From Bacteroidetes bacterium GWB2_32_14 (GTDB lineage: Bacteria > Bacteroidota > Bacteroidia > Bacteroidales > UBA12077), in NCBI GenBank assembly GCA_001768235.1, contig MENK01000001.1, positions 1 to 64,000 on the forward strand: DNA of 64,000 bases, written 5' to 3'. Below the pieces are notes generated by a model. The model was not told the origin of the DNA, made no database searches, and saw nothing but the letters and a program-made list of their open reading frames with translations. Both the position numbers and the translations under genes were made by a program. This document shows positions 1-9,841 of the stretch, piece by piece. Each line of letters starts with the position of its first letter. Position 1 is the stretch's first letter.

Positions 1-38
1 AAAGATTATAAACTCTTTTAGAGTTAAAAGTTTTTAAA

Positions 39-64
39 AGCCACCACCTTTGGTGGTGGTTGTT
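39..64. terminator. GC-rich hairpin, possible terminator of an upstream gene
   Basis: An 8-bp CCACCACC/GGTGGTGG stem with a three-base loop is followed by TTGTTT on the + strand. It probably ends transcription of a gene lying to the left of the window. The remainder of the first 273 bases holds no recognisable gene. Confidence 0.5.
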
Positions 65-273
65 TACTTTTATAAAGCAGAACTTATTTATTCCGCAAGG
101 TTACAGAAGCTTTCATTCGCAAAAGATCCTTGCCATAATTGCTTTTCATGAGTGAAAAAGTGAATATCAAAGTTACAATAAAGAAAATGATTATTATTCC
201 CAAGTCTGGATTCCCGGGTGCTGTTCGTGAATGGCTTTTAGTTTTTATTAACATTTTTTATCGTATTTAATAT

Positions 274-1482
274 TTATTTGGGATTATTTATGATTCCTGA
301 TAAAAGTAACAGGTTTGAGTTATTTTCTTTTATTGCAAAAAGAAAAGGAGAATCAAAACAAATATGAGTTATGCCTGCTGAATTGAAGTTGTCAATATTA
401 TCGGAATTAAGTGCAGGTACAACTCCATCAGGCCGAATGTTAAATGATGATAATGTATAAAAATTATCAATACCGAAATCTGATGCTGAAATACCAGTGT
501 ATCCGTTATTATCATCAATAATAAAACTTAAATTCGAATTTTTTATATACGAATTTATATCAAGTTCGGATTGTAATTCCAATTTGGGAATAGTTAAATC
601 TATTGCAGTTTTCGATAATTGGTTTATCCAATAGTTCCAGTTTGCAGAATTAAGGTTTAGAGTTACTTCACGAATACTGCTATTCTCTTTTATGCGAAAT
701 GCCAGGAGACTTAAATTTTCATCTGAATAAGGTATTTCAATAAGTTCAAAAAGCTCGTTTGAAAAATAGTTATAAAATCCATTTACTTTTAACATGTCAA
801 CAGTTATAGAATCAGAATCGGCTGTTTTAAATTTGGCTTTTACAGTATTGTCAAATTTCTTTCTCCATTGCATGTTTAAAGAAAAGGTATGAATAAGCAT
901 TGATGTTTTGCTTTCATCATCTTCATAATTATATGAAAATTCATTATTTGACGTTGTATAAATCCACTCCGAAATCTTTTCGATATCATCTTCATCCTGA
1001 AAATAAACAGAATCGATATGATATCCATAAAAAAAGTCGCCAATATTTTTGAAGTGTTCATTTACACCGATTCCATTTTCATACCAAAAACTATTTGCAA
1101 ACAGGAGTTCTGGTGAATACATATTTATTGCTTCAATAATTTTCCTATACGAATTATTAATTATATCAAGAGTATAGTTGGCCGGGTTAATGTAATAATT
1201 TATATAATCATAAGTAGTTCCCGATGCCCCGTTTAATAAATAATTAAGACTGGCAGAGATTTCGAAGGGAGAAAAAAAGATATTTTCGTTCGATTTATTT
1301 TGCTGGGTTATTCTGAAGATGTCAAACCCAAAATTATTTGAAGCATCTACAATTTTTTTATCCTGGGTTGATAATATAAAATCGTCAATAGATGAATCTA
1401 ACCCGTATTCGTCGCATGATACCAGTACAAGTAAAAATAAAGTTAAGTAGAAGAGAAAGATATTCTTTTTTATAAAATGCAT
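274..1482 (-). CDS. serpin-family lipoprotein
   Basis: A 402-residue protein with a lipoprotein signal peptide (hydrophobic stretch, then a lipobox ending in Cys23), so the mature protein should be membrane-anchored on the periplasmic or surface side. The serpin signature is visible from about residue 50 (NNFGFDIF, then IFFSPFEISASLNYLLNGASG) to the C-terminus (FDSPFLFAI..LLLLSGIINNP), which matches the shutter and final strands of serpins. Serpins trap serine or cysteine proteases through a cleavable reactive-centre loop. Here the loop hinge at about residues 350-370 (GVVPALNSDN) lacks the run of small residues needed for loop insertion, so inhibition is uncertain. It is divergent from the sigma factor gene and has no obvious operon partner. 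Confidence 0.85.
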   Translation of the reverse strand: MHFIKKNIFLFYLTLFLLVLVSCDEYGLDSSIDDFILSTQDKKIVDASNNFGFDIFRITQQNKSNENIFFSPFEISASLNYLLNGASGTTYDYINYYINPANYTLDIINNSYRKIIEAINMYSPELLFANSFWYENGIGVNEHFKNIGDFFYGYHIDSVYFQDEDDIEKISEWIYTTSNNEFSYNYEDDESKTSMLIHTFSLNMQWRKKFDNTVKAKFKTADSDSITVDMLKVNGFYNYFSNELFELIEIPYSDENLSLLAFRIKENSSIREVTLNLNSANWNYWINQLSKTAIDLTIPKLELQSELDINSYIKNSNLSFIIDDNNGYTGISASDFGIDNFYTLSSFNIRPDGVVPALNSDNIDNFNSAGITHICFDSPFLFAIKENNSNLLLLSGIINNPK

Positions 1483-1531
1483 TATTAATAAAATTTAGAA
1501 GCAAGGAAAAGACGAGTAAATAATCTAAATG

Positions 1532-1570
1532 GTTGCGTTAGTAATAAAAATATTTAATTTCTAACGCAAC
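1532..1570. repeat. 10-bp inverted repeat between divergent genes
   Basis: GTTGCGTTAG (1532-1541) and its exact reverse complement CTAACGCAAC (1561-1570) flank a 19-base AT-rich loop. It lies between the divergent serpin and sigma factor genes, upstream of the sigma promoter. A T-rich run follows on the + strand, so it could be a terminator or a regulator binding site. Confidence 0.5.
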
Positions 1571-1630
1571 TATTCTTTTTAAATGAACATCTAAAAATTA
1601 ATTAATGAAAAGAAAAATGTTTGCAAGCTT

Positions 1631-1659
1631 TTTGCAGGTGAAAATTATTCATAAATTTG
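1631..1659 (+). promoter_or_regulatory. Bacteroidota-type promoter of the ECF sigma gene
   Basis: TTTG at 1631-1634 and TAAATTTG at 1652-1659, 17 bases apart, match the -33/-7 pattern used by the primary sigma factor of Bacteroidota. The -7 box ends 30 bases before the TTG start codon, the same distance seen at other promoters in this window. Confidence 0.55.
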
Positions 1660-1689
1660 TTTAAACCGGGGTTTTAAAAAATTTGAATT

Positions 1690-2238
1690 TTGGATAATCT
1701 TCCTGAAATACTTAAAGCTTGTATTAAGGGCGACAGAATTGCTCAGAAACGTTTGTATCAGCTTTTGGCTGATAAAATGTATGGTGTATGTTTAAGATAT
1801 GCAGCAAACGAAGATGAAGCAAAAGATATTTTACAGGATGGATTTATAAAAGTATTTTTAAACTTAAAACAATTTAATTTTAAAGGTTCTTTCGAAGGCT
1901 GGGTGAGACGTATAATTGTAAACACTGCTCTTGAGAAGTTTCGAGATAAGAATTATTTATTTGCTGTAAATATGACACAGAGCTACGAAACAGGTGATAG
2001 TGAATACGATCATATTTTAAGTGAATTATCGGCAAATGATTTATTACTGCTGATTAGTGAATTGTCACCCCAATACCGGATGGTGTTTAATTTATATGCC
2101 ATTGAAGGGTACTCTCATAAAGAAATCAGTGAGATTATGAATATTAAAGAAGGAACTTCAAAATCGAATTTATCAAGAGCCAGGGAGATATTAAAAGAAA
2201 AGATTAGCAAACATTACTGTATTCCGGTAAATTTTTAA
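1690..2238 (+). CDS. ECF-type RNA polymerase sigma factor
   Basis: A 182-residue sigma-70 family protein with only regions 2 and 4. Region 2 (about residues 15-90) includes EDEAKDILQDGFIKVF and FEGWVRRIIVNTALEKFR; region 4 (about 125-175) includes the helix-turn-helix in EGYSHKEISEIMNIKEGTSKS. It should direct RNA polymerase to a small stress or envelope regulon. The start is TTG at 1690, consistent with the promoter 30 bases upstream. The next gene starts 8 bases after the stop and encodes a membrane protein that probably acts as its anti-sigma or signal-sensing partner. Confidence 0.92.
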   Translation: MDNLPEILKACIKGDRIAQKRLYQLLADKMYGVCLRYAANEDEAKDILQDGFIKVFLNLKQFNFKGSFEGWVRRIIVNTALEKFRDKNYLFAVNMTQSYETGDSEYDHILSELSANDLLLLISELSPQYRMVFNLYAIEGYSHKEISEIMNIKEGTSKSNLSRAREILKEKISKHYCIPVNF

Positions 2239-2246
2239 TTAAAAAA

Positions 2247-3602
2247 ATGAGTAAACAAATTGACGATATATTTAAGAAAAATTTAAAAAATTACAGGCAA
2301 CCTGTACCAGGTGATGTGTGGGATAATATTGAGCAGGCATTAAATCAAAATAAGAAAAAAGGAGTTCAATTATATAAACTTTTTGCAGCTGCCGGTATTC
2401 TTTTAATTGTTGCATTGAGTATGCTTTTTGTACTTAACCAAACAAACAACACGATATCTGAAAATAACAATATTTCGCAAACCGGACAAAAAGAATTAAA
2501 AACAGGAAGCAATACCGAAACTTCAAACCAGAATGAACCGATTATTATTGATGAAGTTAAGAATGAGAATAAAAACCCCAAGAGTGAGATTTTATATTCA
2601 CATGGTATTGAAAAAACTGTTGCAGAATTAAAAGTTGACAAATCTCAATCAAAAGAGTTAAATAAAGAAACTCTGGAAAAGCTGATTTCAAAATCGATAA
2701 GCATCAATGTTTTAAACAAAACAGCCGGAATAGCAATAAGCTACAAGCATTCTAATCCAAAAGAGATTCAGGATTTAGTATTAGCAGTCAATACTAAAAA
2801 TGATAAAATAAAAACTCCTGTAAAATGGGTTGTTGGTGGCGAGTTTGCACCATCTTATTCATACAGGTATCTGAGCGGGGCTGAAAATGATTTAGAGAAA
2901 ACATATTTTAACTCGGTTGAAACACCCGTATCGTCATATTCCGGAGGGCTAAACGTTCAGGTTGTTCTTCATAAACGATTATCAGTTCAAACAGGCGTTT
3001 ATTATGCTACAATGGGGCAAAGCATCAACCATTTAAATGTGTATTCAAATAAAGCCTTCGATCAGGTCGAAGCAAAATACCAAAAAGATTTGTTAAACAC
3101 ATTTACTTTATCAAATTCAATAGGCACTGTAGAATTTAATTCAAGGTATATTTTCGTTGATGAAACAAATTTTCGGGTTAATATAAATTCCGACAATAAA
3201 TATTTCTTCGATGCAACAGATCCTGCATTTGATGAGGTAAATGCCGAAATTCACCAAAATCTTGAATATATTGAAATTCCCTTGTACTTGAACTATAAGG
3301 TTGTTGATCGAAAAATTGATTTAAATATCACCGGTGGTGTTGGTGCAAATATGTTAGTTGGTAACAACGTTTACCTGATAAGTGGAAATAATAAAGAGAA
3401 TATAGGTAAAACGAATGGAGTAAAAACCATGAACTATAGCGGGATATTTGCTTTGGGCCTTGAATTCCCATTATTGAGAAATTTAAGTTTCAGGCTGCAG
3501 CCCGCAGTAAAATACTATATAAATACAGTTAACCCTGATTCAGATATTGAATCCCATCCATATTCTTTTGCTGTATTTTCCGGGTTTAACTTTTCTTTAT
3601 AA
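2247..3602 (+). CDS. putative anti-sigma partner with a C-terminal beta-barrel domain
   Basis: A 451-residue protein in three parts. The N-terminal 40 residues are hydrophilic and carry a motif common in Bacteroidota sigma partners (DDIFKKNLKNY..PGDVWDNIEQAL). One transmembrane helix follows at about 43-64. After a Lys/Glu/Asn-rich linker, residues from about 185 look like a PorT-type outer-membrane beta-barrel (GGEFAPSYSYRY, repeated aromatic beta-strand patterns, C-terminal FSL). Cotranscription with the ECF sigma gene suggests the N-terminus binds the sigma factor. How one chain can carry both an inner-membrane helix and a barrel fold is unclear; the C-terminal domain might be a periplasmic barrel-like fold or might reach the outer membrane. 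Confidence 0.7.
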   Translation: MSKQIDDIFKKNLKNYRQPVPGDVWDNIEQALNQNKKKGVQLYKLFAAAGILLIVALSMLFVLNQTNNTISENNNISQTGQKELKTGSNTETSNQNEPIIIDEVKNENKNPKSEILYSHGIEKTVAELKVDKSQSKELNKETLEKLISKSISINVLNKTAGIAISYKHSNPKEIQDLVLAVNTKNDKIKTPVKWVVGGEFAPSYSYRYLSGAENDLEKTYFNSVETPVSSYSGGLNVQVVLHKRLSVQTGVYYATMGQSINHLNVYSNKAFDQVEAKYQKDLLNTFTLSNSIGTVEFNSRYIFVDETNFRVNINSDNKYFFDATDPAFDEVNAEIHQNLEYIEIPLYLNYKVVDRKIDLNITGGVGANMLVGNNVYLISGNNKENIGKTNGVKTMNYSGIFALGLEFPLLRNLSFRLQPAVKYYINTVNPDSDIESHPYSFAVFSGFNFSL

Positions 3603-3698
3603 TTATTTGCCCTTGATAGTAAAAACTCAGCATTTTTTGCAACCTTTGAACATGGATATCTGTTAAACTTTTACAAGCTTTAATCTAATTCATTTACT

Positions 3699-4712
3699 AT
3701 GCTTTCCATATTTAGAATACAAATAATATCTTTTGTTAAAAAAAATAAATATTTAACATTATTTCTAATTTTTATATTAGCAATCCCCTTTGTTTTTAGC
3801 TTTTTTAAAAAAGGAGTTGATAGTGATGATAAAGATTACACCGACTTTTTTCAAAGAAAATACTCCGTTTTTGCGTTAAATATTCCAAATAATTTATCGT
3901 TTGCTGGCGAAAATGTACCATTAGATCATTTTGATGTACGCGAAGCTCTCGATCAGGAAATGCTTGTAAATACATATTGGCAATCGCAGACTCTTTTATT
4001 CATTAAAAGAGCAAAACGCTATTTCCCTGAAATCGAACCCATACTAAAGAAAAACAATATTCCCGATGATTTTAAATACCTTGTTTTGGCCGAAAGCGAT
4101 TTGAAAAATGTTGTTTCACCTTCGGGTGCAGTAGGAGTATGGCAACTTTTAGAAGGCACGGCAAAAGACCACGGGCTCGAAGTTAATGACAATGTTGATG
4201 AACGTTACCATATTGAAAAAGCCACAGAAGTTGCATGTGATTTTTTATTAAAATCGAAAGAACTTTTTGGTTCCTGGACAATGGCAGCTGCATCGTACAA
4301 CATGGGGAGAACAGGCTTGCTGAAGCAGGTTAAGAGGCAGGGGCAGTCCGATTATTACAATCTATTGTTAAACGACGAAACTGCACGTTATATCTATAGA
4401 ATTCTTGCCATCAAACTTATCCTGGAAAACCCCCAGGATTATGGGTTCTATCTTCGTGAAAAAGACATGTATTATCCAGTGCCCACTTATACCATAAAAG
4501 TGGATTCATCAATTTCAGATTTTGCATTGTTCTCAGAAAAATACAACATCAACTACAAAATATTAAAACACTTCAATCCATGGTTGCGTGATTCTTTTCT
4601 TGATAATAAAAGGGGAAAAGAATATTTAATAAAAATACCGGAAAACGGGTACAGAAGTTATTCAAAAATTAGTGATCAAATTAAATTTGATACTACTTTT
4701 GTAGCAAATTAA
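3699..4712 (+). CDS. membrane-anchored lytic transglycosylase (SLT domain)
   Basis: A 337-residue protein with an N-terminal membrane helix (about 18-36) and a periplasmic SLT-type transglycosylase domain at about 105-260. The catalytic glutamate sits in LAESDLKN (Glu132), followed by SPSGAVGVWQLLEGTAKDHG and the AAASYNMG motif of this family (MltD-like). It cleaves the MurNAc-GlcNAc bond of peptidoglycan, forming 1,6-anhydroMurNAc. The C-terminal 75 residues look like a short LysM-like or accessory segment (YTIKVDSSISDFA), with no full LysM repeat recognised. It lies just upstream of uvrA, with 25 bases between them. Confidence 0.88.
   Translation: MLSIFRIQIISFVKKNKYLTLFLIFILAIPFVFSFFKKGVDSDDKDYTDFFQRKYSVFALNIPNNLSFAGENVPLDHFDVREALDQEMLVNTYWQSQTLLFIKRAKRYFPEIEPILKKNNIPDDFKYLVLAESDLKNVVSPSGAVGVWQLLEGTAKDHGLEVNDNVDERYHIEKATEVACDFLLKSKELFGSWTMAAASYNMGRTGLLKQVKRQGQSDYYNLLLNDETARYIYRILAIKLILENPQDYGFYLREKDMYYPVPTYTIKVDSSISDFALFSEKYNINYKILKHFNPWLRDSFLDNKRGKEYLIKIPENGYRSYSKISDQIKFDTTFVAN
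4694..4701 (+). promoter_or_regulatory. -7 element for uvrA inside the end of the preceding gene
   Basis: TACTTTTG matches TAnnTTTG and ends 36 bases before the uvrA TTG start. No good -33 TTTG is present 19 bases upstream, so support is partial. Confidence 0.3.
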
Positions 4713-4737
4713 GAAGTATTGTATTAAAAGTTACATT

Positions 4738-7602
4738 TTGAATAACGATAAAATAAAAGAACAGGAAAGTATTGTTGAGAAAAGGAACGAATTAACAGTC
4801 CTGGGTGCTCGTGTACATAACCTGAAGAATATTGATATAACAATTCCCCGGAATAAACTTACAGTTATTACAGGGCTGAGCGGAAGCGGTAAATCATCGC
4901 TTGCTTTTGATACTATTTATGCTGAAGGACAACGCCGGTATATCGAAACACTTTCGGCGTATGCCCGCCAGTTTCTGGGTACCATGGAACGTCCCGATGT
5001 TGACCAGATAACCGGGTTAAGTCCTGTAATTTCTATTGAACAGAAAACAACTAACAAAAATCCACGATCAACTGTTGGAACCGTTACCGAAATTTACGAT
5101 TTCTTACGATTGCTTTTTGCCCGTGCATCAGATGCTTATTCGCATGTTACAGGCGAAAAAATGGTAAAATATACCGACGATCAAATTATTCAACTGATAA
5201 TTGAAAAATTCAGGAATAAAGATATTCTTGTGCTTTCACCTCTTGTACAAGGACGAAAAGGCCATTACAAAGAATTGTTCGAGCAAATCAGAAAAAAAGG
5301 ATTCTTATATGCCAGGATAAACGGTGATATCAAAGAACTTGTTCATGGTTTGCGCCTCGACAGGTACAAAACGCATTATATCGAAACAGTCATTGATAAA
5401 TTAAAAGTAAGCCAAAACGACGAGAAACGGTTAAAACGTACTGTTCAAACTGCTATGGAACATGGCAGGGGAATTATCATGGTTATGGAAAAAGATAGCC
5501 AGAATGTAAAATATTTTAGCCGTAAATTAATGTGTCCCACGAGCGGATTGTCTTATAACGAACCTGCTCCTCATACCTTCTCATTTAACTCCCCACAGGG
5601 TGCGTGTCCGAAATGTAACGGACTGGGAACAATCAGCGAGATAGATATCAAAAAAATTATTCCTGATTCGAATTTAAGCATTAAAAATGGAGGCGTTTTA
5701 CCTCTGGGGAAATATAAAAATACACTTATTTTCTGGCAGCTAGAAGCTATTGCACTCAAATACAGGTTTACGCTCGATACTCCGATAAAAGAAATTCCTG
5801 AAAATGCATTAAATATCATTTTATATGGTTCTGAAGAATCCTTTAAACTGATCAATACTCCTCTCGGGCAATCTTCGAACTACTTTCTGAATTTCGAAGG
5901 TGTGGTTAATTATATCAATAATTATCAACAGGATACTATGTCGGAAAGCACTAAGAATTGGAGCGAACAATATATTAAAAAAGTATCCTGCCCCGAATGC
6001 AATGGTTCAAGATTAAAACAAGAATCCCTGTTTTTTAAAATTGCAAACAAGAATATTGCCGAACTCTCGGCCATGGATATTGACCAGCTCTACCAGTGGT
6101 TTAATACTATTGAAGATCAGTTATCAGAAAAACAAAAAACGATTGCCCGTGATGTAATCAAAGAAATTAAAGAACGATTATCATTTCTGCTTGACGTTGG
6201 ATTAAATTATTTATCGATTAACAGGAGTTCTGCAAGTTTATCGGGAGGCGAAAGCCAGCGTATTCGTTTGGCAACACAGGTTGGCTCTAAATTAGTGAAT
6301 GTACTTTATATTCTCGATGAGCCGAGCATAGGTTTGCACCAGCGCGATAACCGTAAACTGATAAGTTCGTTAAAACAACTCCGCGATACAGGTAATTCAG
6401 TTATTGTTGTTGAACACGATAAAGAAATGATACTCTCTGCCGATTATGTGGTAGATATGGGTCCCAAGGCTGGAAGGCACGGGGGCAGAATCGTTGCTCA
6501 CGGAACTCCCGATGAGATAATGAATTCAAATACTTTAACAGCCGATTATTTAAATCACAGAAAACAAATTGTAGTTCCTGAAACAAGAAGACCCGGGAAC
6601 GGACTTTCTTTAATTCTTAAAGGAGCAAAAGGGCATAACCTGAAAAATCTAACGGCAGAATTTCCTTTAGGTAAATTTATTTGTATAACCGGAGTTTCGG
6701 GAAGTGGAAAATCATCACTGATTAATGAAACATTACATCCTATATTAAGCAGGCATTTTTACAGATCGTCGGCACAACCTCTTGATTATGAATCTTTAGA
6801 TGGGATAAAAAACATAGATAAAGTAATTGAGGTTGATCAATCACCCCTGGGGCGTACCCCACGTTCAAACCCTGCAACATACACCGGTGTGTTTACTGAT
6901 ATCCGGAAATTATTTGAGCAAATACCCGAATCAAAAATCAGGGGGTATAAAGCCGGAAGGTTTTCGTTTAATGTTAAAGGAGGCAGGTGCGAAACCTGTC
7001 AGGGTGCAGGTGTGCAAACAATTGAAATGAATTTTTTACCCGATGTATATGTTCATTGCAAAGATTGTAATGGTAAAAGATACAATCGCGAAACCCTTGA
7101 AGTTAAATTTAAAGGGAAATCAATAAGTGATGTGCTAGACATGACTATTAACCAGGCTCTCGAGTTTTTTCAACAGGTACCATCAATTAAACAGCGAATA
7201 AAAGCTTTACAGGAAGTAGGATTAGGTTACATTACACTGGGACAACCTTCTACAACACTTTCCGGGGGTGAATCGCAACGGGTTAAGCTGGCTACCGAAC
7301 TTGCAAAACGAAATACAGGAAATACACTTTATATTCTCGACGAACCAACTACAGGGTTGCATTTCGAAGATATCCGTATTTTACTCGATGTTCTGAATAG
7401 CATTGTTGACAAGGGAAATACTGTAATTGTAATTGAACATAACATGGATGTGATTAAAGTAGCCGATTATGTTATTGATATTGGAAAAGAAGGTGGTGCT
7501 AAAGGTGGCGAAATAATTTGCAAGGGTACACCCGAAGAGATTAGCAAAAATAAAAATAGTTACACGGCTCAATTTTTAAAACACGAACTATTAAAAAAGT
7601 AA
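4738..7602 (+). CDS. uvrA: excinuclease ABC subunit A
   Basis: A full-length 954-residue UvrA, the damage-recognition ATPase of nucleotide excision repair, which loads UvrB onto lesions. Both ABC ATPase halves are present: Walker [10 protein letters not shown] near residue 45 and GVSGSGKSS near 655, with signature motifs [15 protein letters not shown] and [15 protein letters not shown] and Walker [11 protein letters not shown] and [10 protein letters not shown]. Zinc-binding Cys pairs occur as CPKCNG, CPECNG, CETCQG and CKDCNG. The start is TTG; no nearer ATG gives the usual UvrA N-terminus ([17 protein letters not shown]). Confidence 0.98.
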   Translation: MNNDKIKEQESIVEKRNELTVLGARVHNLKNIDITIPRNKLTVITGLSGSGKSSLAFDTIYAEGQRRYIETLSAYARQFLGTMERPDVDQITGLSPVISIEQKTTNKNPRSTVGTVTEIYDFLRLLFARASDAYSHVTGEKMVKYTDDQIIQLIIEKFRNKDILVLSPLVQGRKGHYKELFEQIRKKGFLYARINGDIKELVHGLRLDRYKTHYIETVIDKLKVSQNDEKRLKRTVQTAMEHGRGIIMVMEKDSQNVKYFSRKLMCPTSGLSYNEPAPHTFSFNSPQGACPKCNGLGTISEIDIKKIIPDSNLSIKNGGVLPLGKYKNTLIFWQLEAIALKYRFTLDTPIKEIPENALNIILYGSEESFKLINTPLGQSSNYFLNFEGVVNYINNYQQDTMSESTKNWSEQYIKKVSCPECNGSRLKQESLFFKIANKNIAELSAMDIDQLYQWFNTIEDQLSEKQKTIARDVIKEIKERLSFLLDVGLNYLSINRSSASLSGGESQRIRLATQVGSKLVNVLYILDEPSIGLHQRDNRKLISSLKQLRDTGNSVIVVEHDKEMILSADYVVDMGPKAGRHGGRIVAHGTPDEIMNSNTLTADYLNHRKQIVVPETRRPGNGLSLILKGAKGHNLKNLTAEFPLGKFICITGVSGSGKSSLINETLHPILSRHFYRSSAQPLDYESLDGIKNIDKVIEVDQSPLGRTPRSNPATYTGVFTDIRKLFEQIPESKIRGYKAGRFSFNVKGGRCETCQGAGVQTIEMNFLPDVYVHCKDCNGKRYNRETLEVKFKGKSISDVLDMTINQALEFFQQVPSIKQRIKALQEVGLGYITLGQPSTTLSGGESQRVKLATELAKRNTGNTLYILDEPTTGLHFEDIRILLDVLNSIVDKGNTVIVIEHNMDVIKVADYVIDIGKEGGAKGGEIICKGTPEEISKNKNSYTAQFLKHELLKK

Positions 7603-7648
7603 AAAATAAACTATTTTAGTATAATTATTTGATTAAAAACTAACCTAT

Positions 7649-8356
7649 ATGACAAACGAAGAATTAATTAAAGATGCATTTGACAATAAAACATGGAACG
7701 AAATTCAAACATCAGATTCATGGACAATATTTAAAGTGATGGCCGAGTTTGTCGAGGGATTTTCAAAATTAGCACGAATCGGGCCTTGTGTTTCCATTTT
7801 TGGTTCTGCACGTACAAAGCCTGATAATAAATATTTTAAACTGGCCGAAGAAATCGCCTTGAAACTAACTCAGCATGGTTATGGCATTATAACCGGGGGC
7901 GGGCCAGGTATTATGGAAGCTGGTAATATGGGAGCTAAAATGGGAAACGGAAAATCAGTTGGTTTAAATATCGATTTACCTTTTGAACAATCGGCAAACT
8001 TATTTATTGATCCCGATAAACTCATTAGTTTCGAACACTTTTTTGTTCGAAAAGTGATGTTTGTTCGTTATGCCCAGGGATTTATTGTTCTCCCGGGCGG
8101 ATTTGGTACACTCGACGAGTTGTTCGAAGCTATTACCCTGATCCAGACTGAAAAAATTGGGCAGTTTCCAATTATCCTTGTTGGGTCAGAATACTGGAAA
8201 GGATTAATCGATTGGATTAAGGAAGTAGTAATGGGAGTGGAGCATAATATAAATCCTAAAGATTTAGAACTAATTTCTATTGTTGATACTGCCGATGAAG
8301 CTGTAGAAAAAATAAATGATTTTTATTCTAAATATTTATTAAGTCCAAACTTCTAA
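7649..8356 (+). CDS. LOG-family Rossmann-fold protein (putative nucleotide 5'-monophosphate phosphoribohydrolase)
   Basis: A 235-residue protein of the TIGR00730/LOG group. It shows the glycine-rich GGGPGIMEAGNMGA (about residue 88) and the diagnostic PGGFGTLDELFE (about 152), which form the phosphate-binding and catalytic site in lysine-decarboxylase-like and cytokinin-activating LOG enzymes. Members release the base from nucleoside monophosphates; the substrate here cannot be told from sequence. It follows uvrA by 46 bases in the same direction and may be cotranscribed. Confidence 0.88.
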   Translation: MTNEELIKDAFDNKTWNEIQTSDSWTIFKVMAEFVEGFSKLARIGPCVSIFGSARTKPDNKYFKLAEEIALKLTQHGYGIITGGGPGIMEAGNMGAKMGNGKSVGLNIDLPFEQSANLFIDPDKLISFEHFFVRKVMFVRYAQGFIVLPGGFGTLDELFEAITLIQTEKIGQFPIILVGSEYWKGLIDWIKEVVMGVEHNINPKDLELISIVDTADEAVEKINDFYSKYLLSPNF

Positions 8357-8392
8357 TTTCCTTAGCAGGGAGTTACCAACATTTTTAATATT

Positions 8393-8412
8393 TTATTAAC
8401 AATTGTTAATAA
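8393..8412. repeat. perfect 20-bp palindrome
   Basis: TTATTAACAATTGTTAATAA is its own reverse complement. It lies between the LOG gene and the SPOR-domain gene, about 80 bases before the latter's start. It could be a regulator binding site or a weak hairpin; AT-rich sequence makes chance palindromes more likely. Confidence 0.4.
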
Positions 8413-8489
8413 GCCCTGTTGATATTTTGTTATTATTGCATTTAATGCTTATTTTTATTCGGTAACTTGGCGTTTTAAATTTAGTGTTT

Positions 8490-9821
8490 ATGATAAAACA
8501 TTTATTGCTTCTTTTAAACATGGGTGTAATGCTAATTCTGAATTCCATTTTTTCAGATAATGTTTCACTCAGTTTAAATAGTGTAAACGAGGTAGAAGCA
8601 GGAAATGAGATTTATGTTGAAATTACATTAAGCAAATCCGATTTTGAAAGTTTTGCCCGATTTCAGCAGGAAATTCCTGCAGGATTAACTCCTGTACCTG
8701 TGAATACTGCTAATGCCGATTTTAGTTTTAGCGATCAGAAAATTAAATTTATCTGGTTAAGACTACCCGCCGAACAGGAAATAACAATTTCGTATAAACT
8801 TCAGGTTGACCAACGCCTTAAAGGCCGTTTTGATCTTAACGGACAGTTCTCATACATATCAAACAACGAACGTAAATCGGTTCAGGTTACTCCTAAAACA
8901 GTCAATATTTTACCATCAACAACCATAGATCAAAACCTGATTGTTGATATTGCCGATTTTAGAAATTTAGTTGCTCCTGTTCAATTAAAGACAGACATTG
9001 CCCAGGTTAAATGTATCAGGCAAATGCCTTATAAGGCACAAGGATCTAACGAGTATATGGTTAATCTGTTGGTAAGTAAAGGAACGAAAGAAAAATTTGC
9101 AAAAATACAGGAAACTATACCTGCCGGTTTTACTGCTGTTGCAGTTGACAACAAAGATGCCATTTTTACTTTTAAAGATCAAACTGTAAAATTATTGTGG
9201 ATGAATTTACCCGCAGAACCTTATTTTGTTGTTTCCTACAAATTAGTTCCTGAACCCGAAAAGACAGACAAACCAGTATTAGCAGGTACATTTTCATATA
9301 TCGAGCAAGACAACACGATAAGTATTGATATTCTTGAAAAAGATGTTAATCTTACAAATAAATCATCTGAGAACCTGTTGGCTGTTATATCGTCAACAGC
9401 CGAAACACAAACTATCCCGGTTACAACAACTCAACCCCTTGATTATTCAGGTAAAGTAAATATTGAAATTGCCGAAAGTGCATTAAAATTATTACGTGAA
9501 GATACAAGGCTTACAAGTATGCTGGAACCTGAAACAGGAATTTATTACAGGGTTCAGATTGCAGCAGGCCATCGGCCAATAGATATTAACAGGTATTTTA
9601 AAAAATACAATCTCGATAAAGAAGTACGTACCGAATTGCACGAAGGATGGCGGAAATACTCTGTTGGTTCATTTTATGTTTATAAAGCAGCCCGCGATTA
9701 CAGGGTTCATATTTGGAATACAACACCTATTGATGACGCTTTTGTTGCAGCATACAACAATGGGAAACGAATAACAGTGCAGGAAGCTTTAATGATTACA
9801 AATCATGACTGGTACCAATAA
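8490..9821 (+). CDS. exported protein with duplicated beta-domains and a C-terminal SPOR-like domain
   Basis: A protein of about 443 residues with an N-terminal signal sequence. Two homologous beta-rich domains follow (about 25-150 and 170-290). Each contains an IPAG[LF]T motif, an [FK]xDQ..K..W stretch, a LPAE motif and a SYKL strand, so they arose by internal duplication. The C-terminal 110 residues form a SPOR-like peptidoglycan-binding domain (YYRVQIAAGHRPIDINRYF, GWRKYSVGSFYVYKAARDY, FVAAYNNGKRI). It is probably periplasmic or septal. ATG at 8490 was chosen over an in-frame GTG two codons upstream. It is followed after 20 bases by a beta-barrel gene, probably in one transcript. Confidence 0.75.
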   Translation: MIKHLLLLLNMGVMLILNSIFSDNVSLSLNSVNEVEAGNEIYVEITLSKSDFESFARFQQEIPAGLTPVPVNTANADFSFSDQKIKFIWLRLPAEQEITISYKLQVDQRLKGRFDLNGQFSYISNNERKSVQVTPKTVNILPSTTIDQNLIVDIADFRNLVAPVQLKTDIAQVKCIRQMPYKAQGSNEYMVNLLVSKGTKEKFAKIQETIPAGFTAVAVDNKDAIFTFKDQTVKLLWMNLPAEPYFVVSYKLVPEPEKTDKPVLAGTFSYIEQDNTISIDILEKDVNLTNKSSENLLAVISSTAETQTIPVTTTQPLDYSGKVNIEIAESALKLLREDTRLTSMLEPETGIYYRVQIAAGHRPIDINRYFKKYNLDKEVRTELHEGWRKYSVGSFYVYKAARDYRVHIWNTTPIDDAFVAAYNNGKRITVQEALMITNHDWYQ

Positions 9822-9841
9822 CCCTAACTTGATCTTGGACA

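Noticed and set aside
1-21. Last codons of an upstream gene
   Set aside because: One frame reads six codons and a stop, too little to support a coding call.
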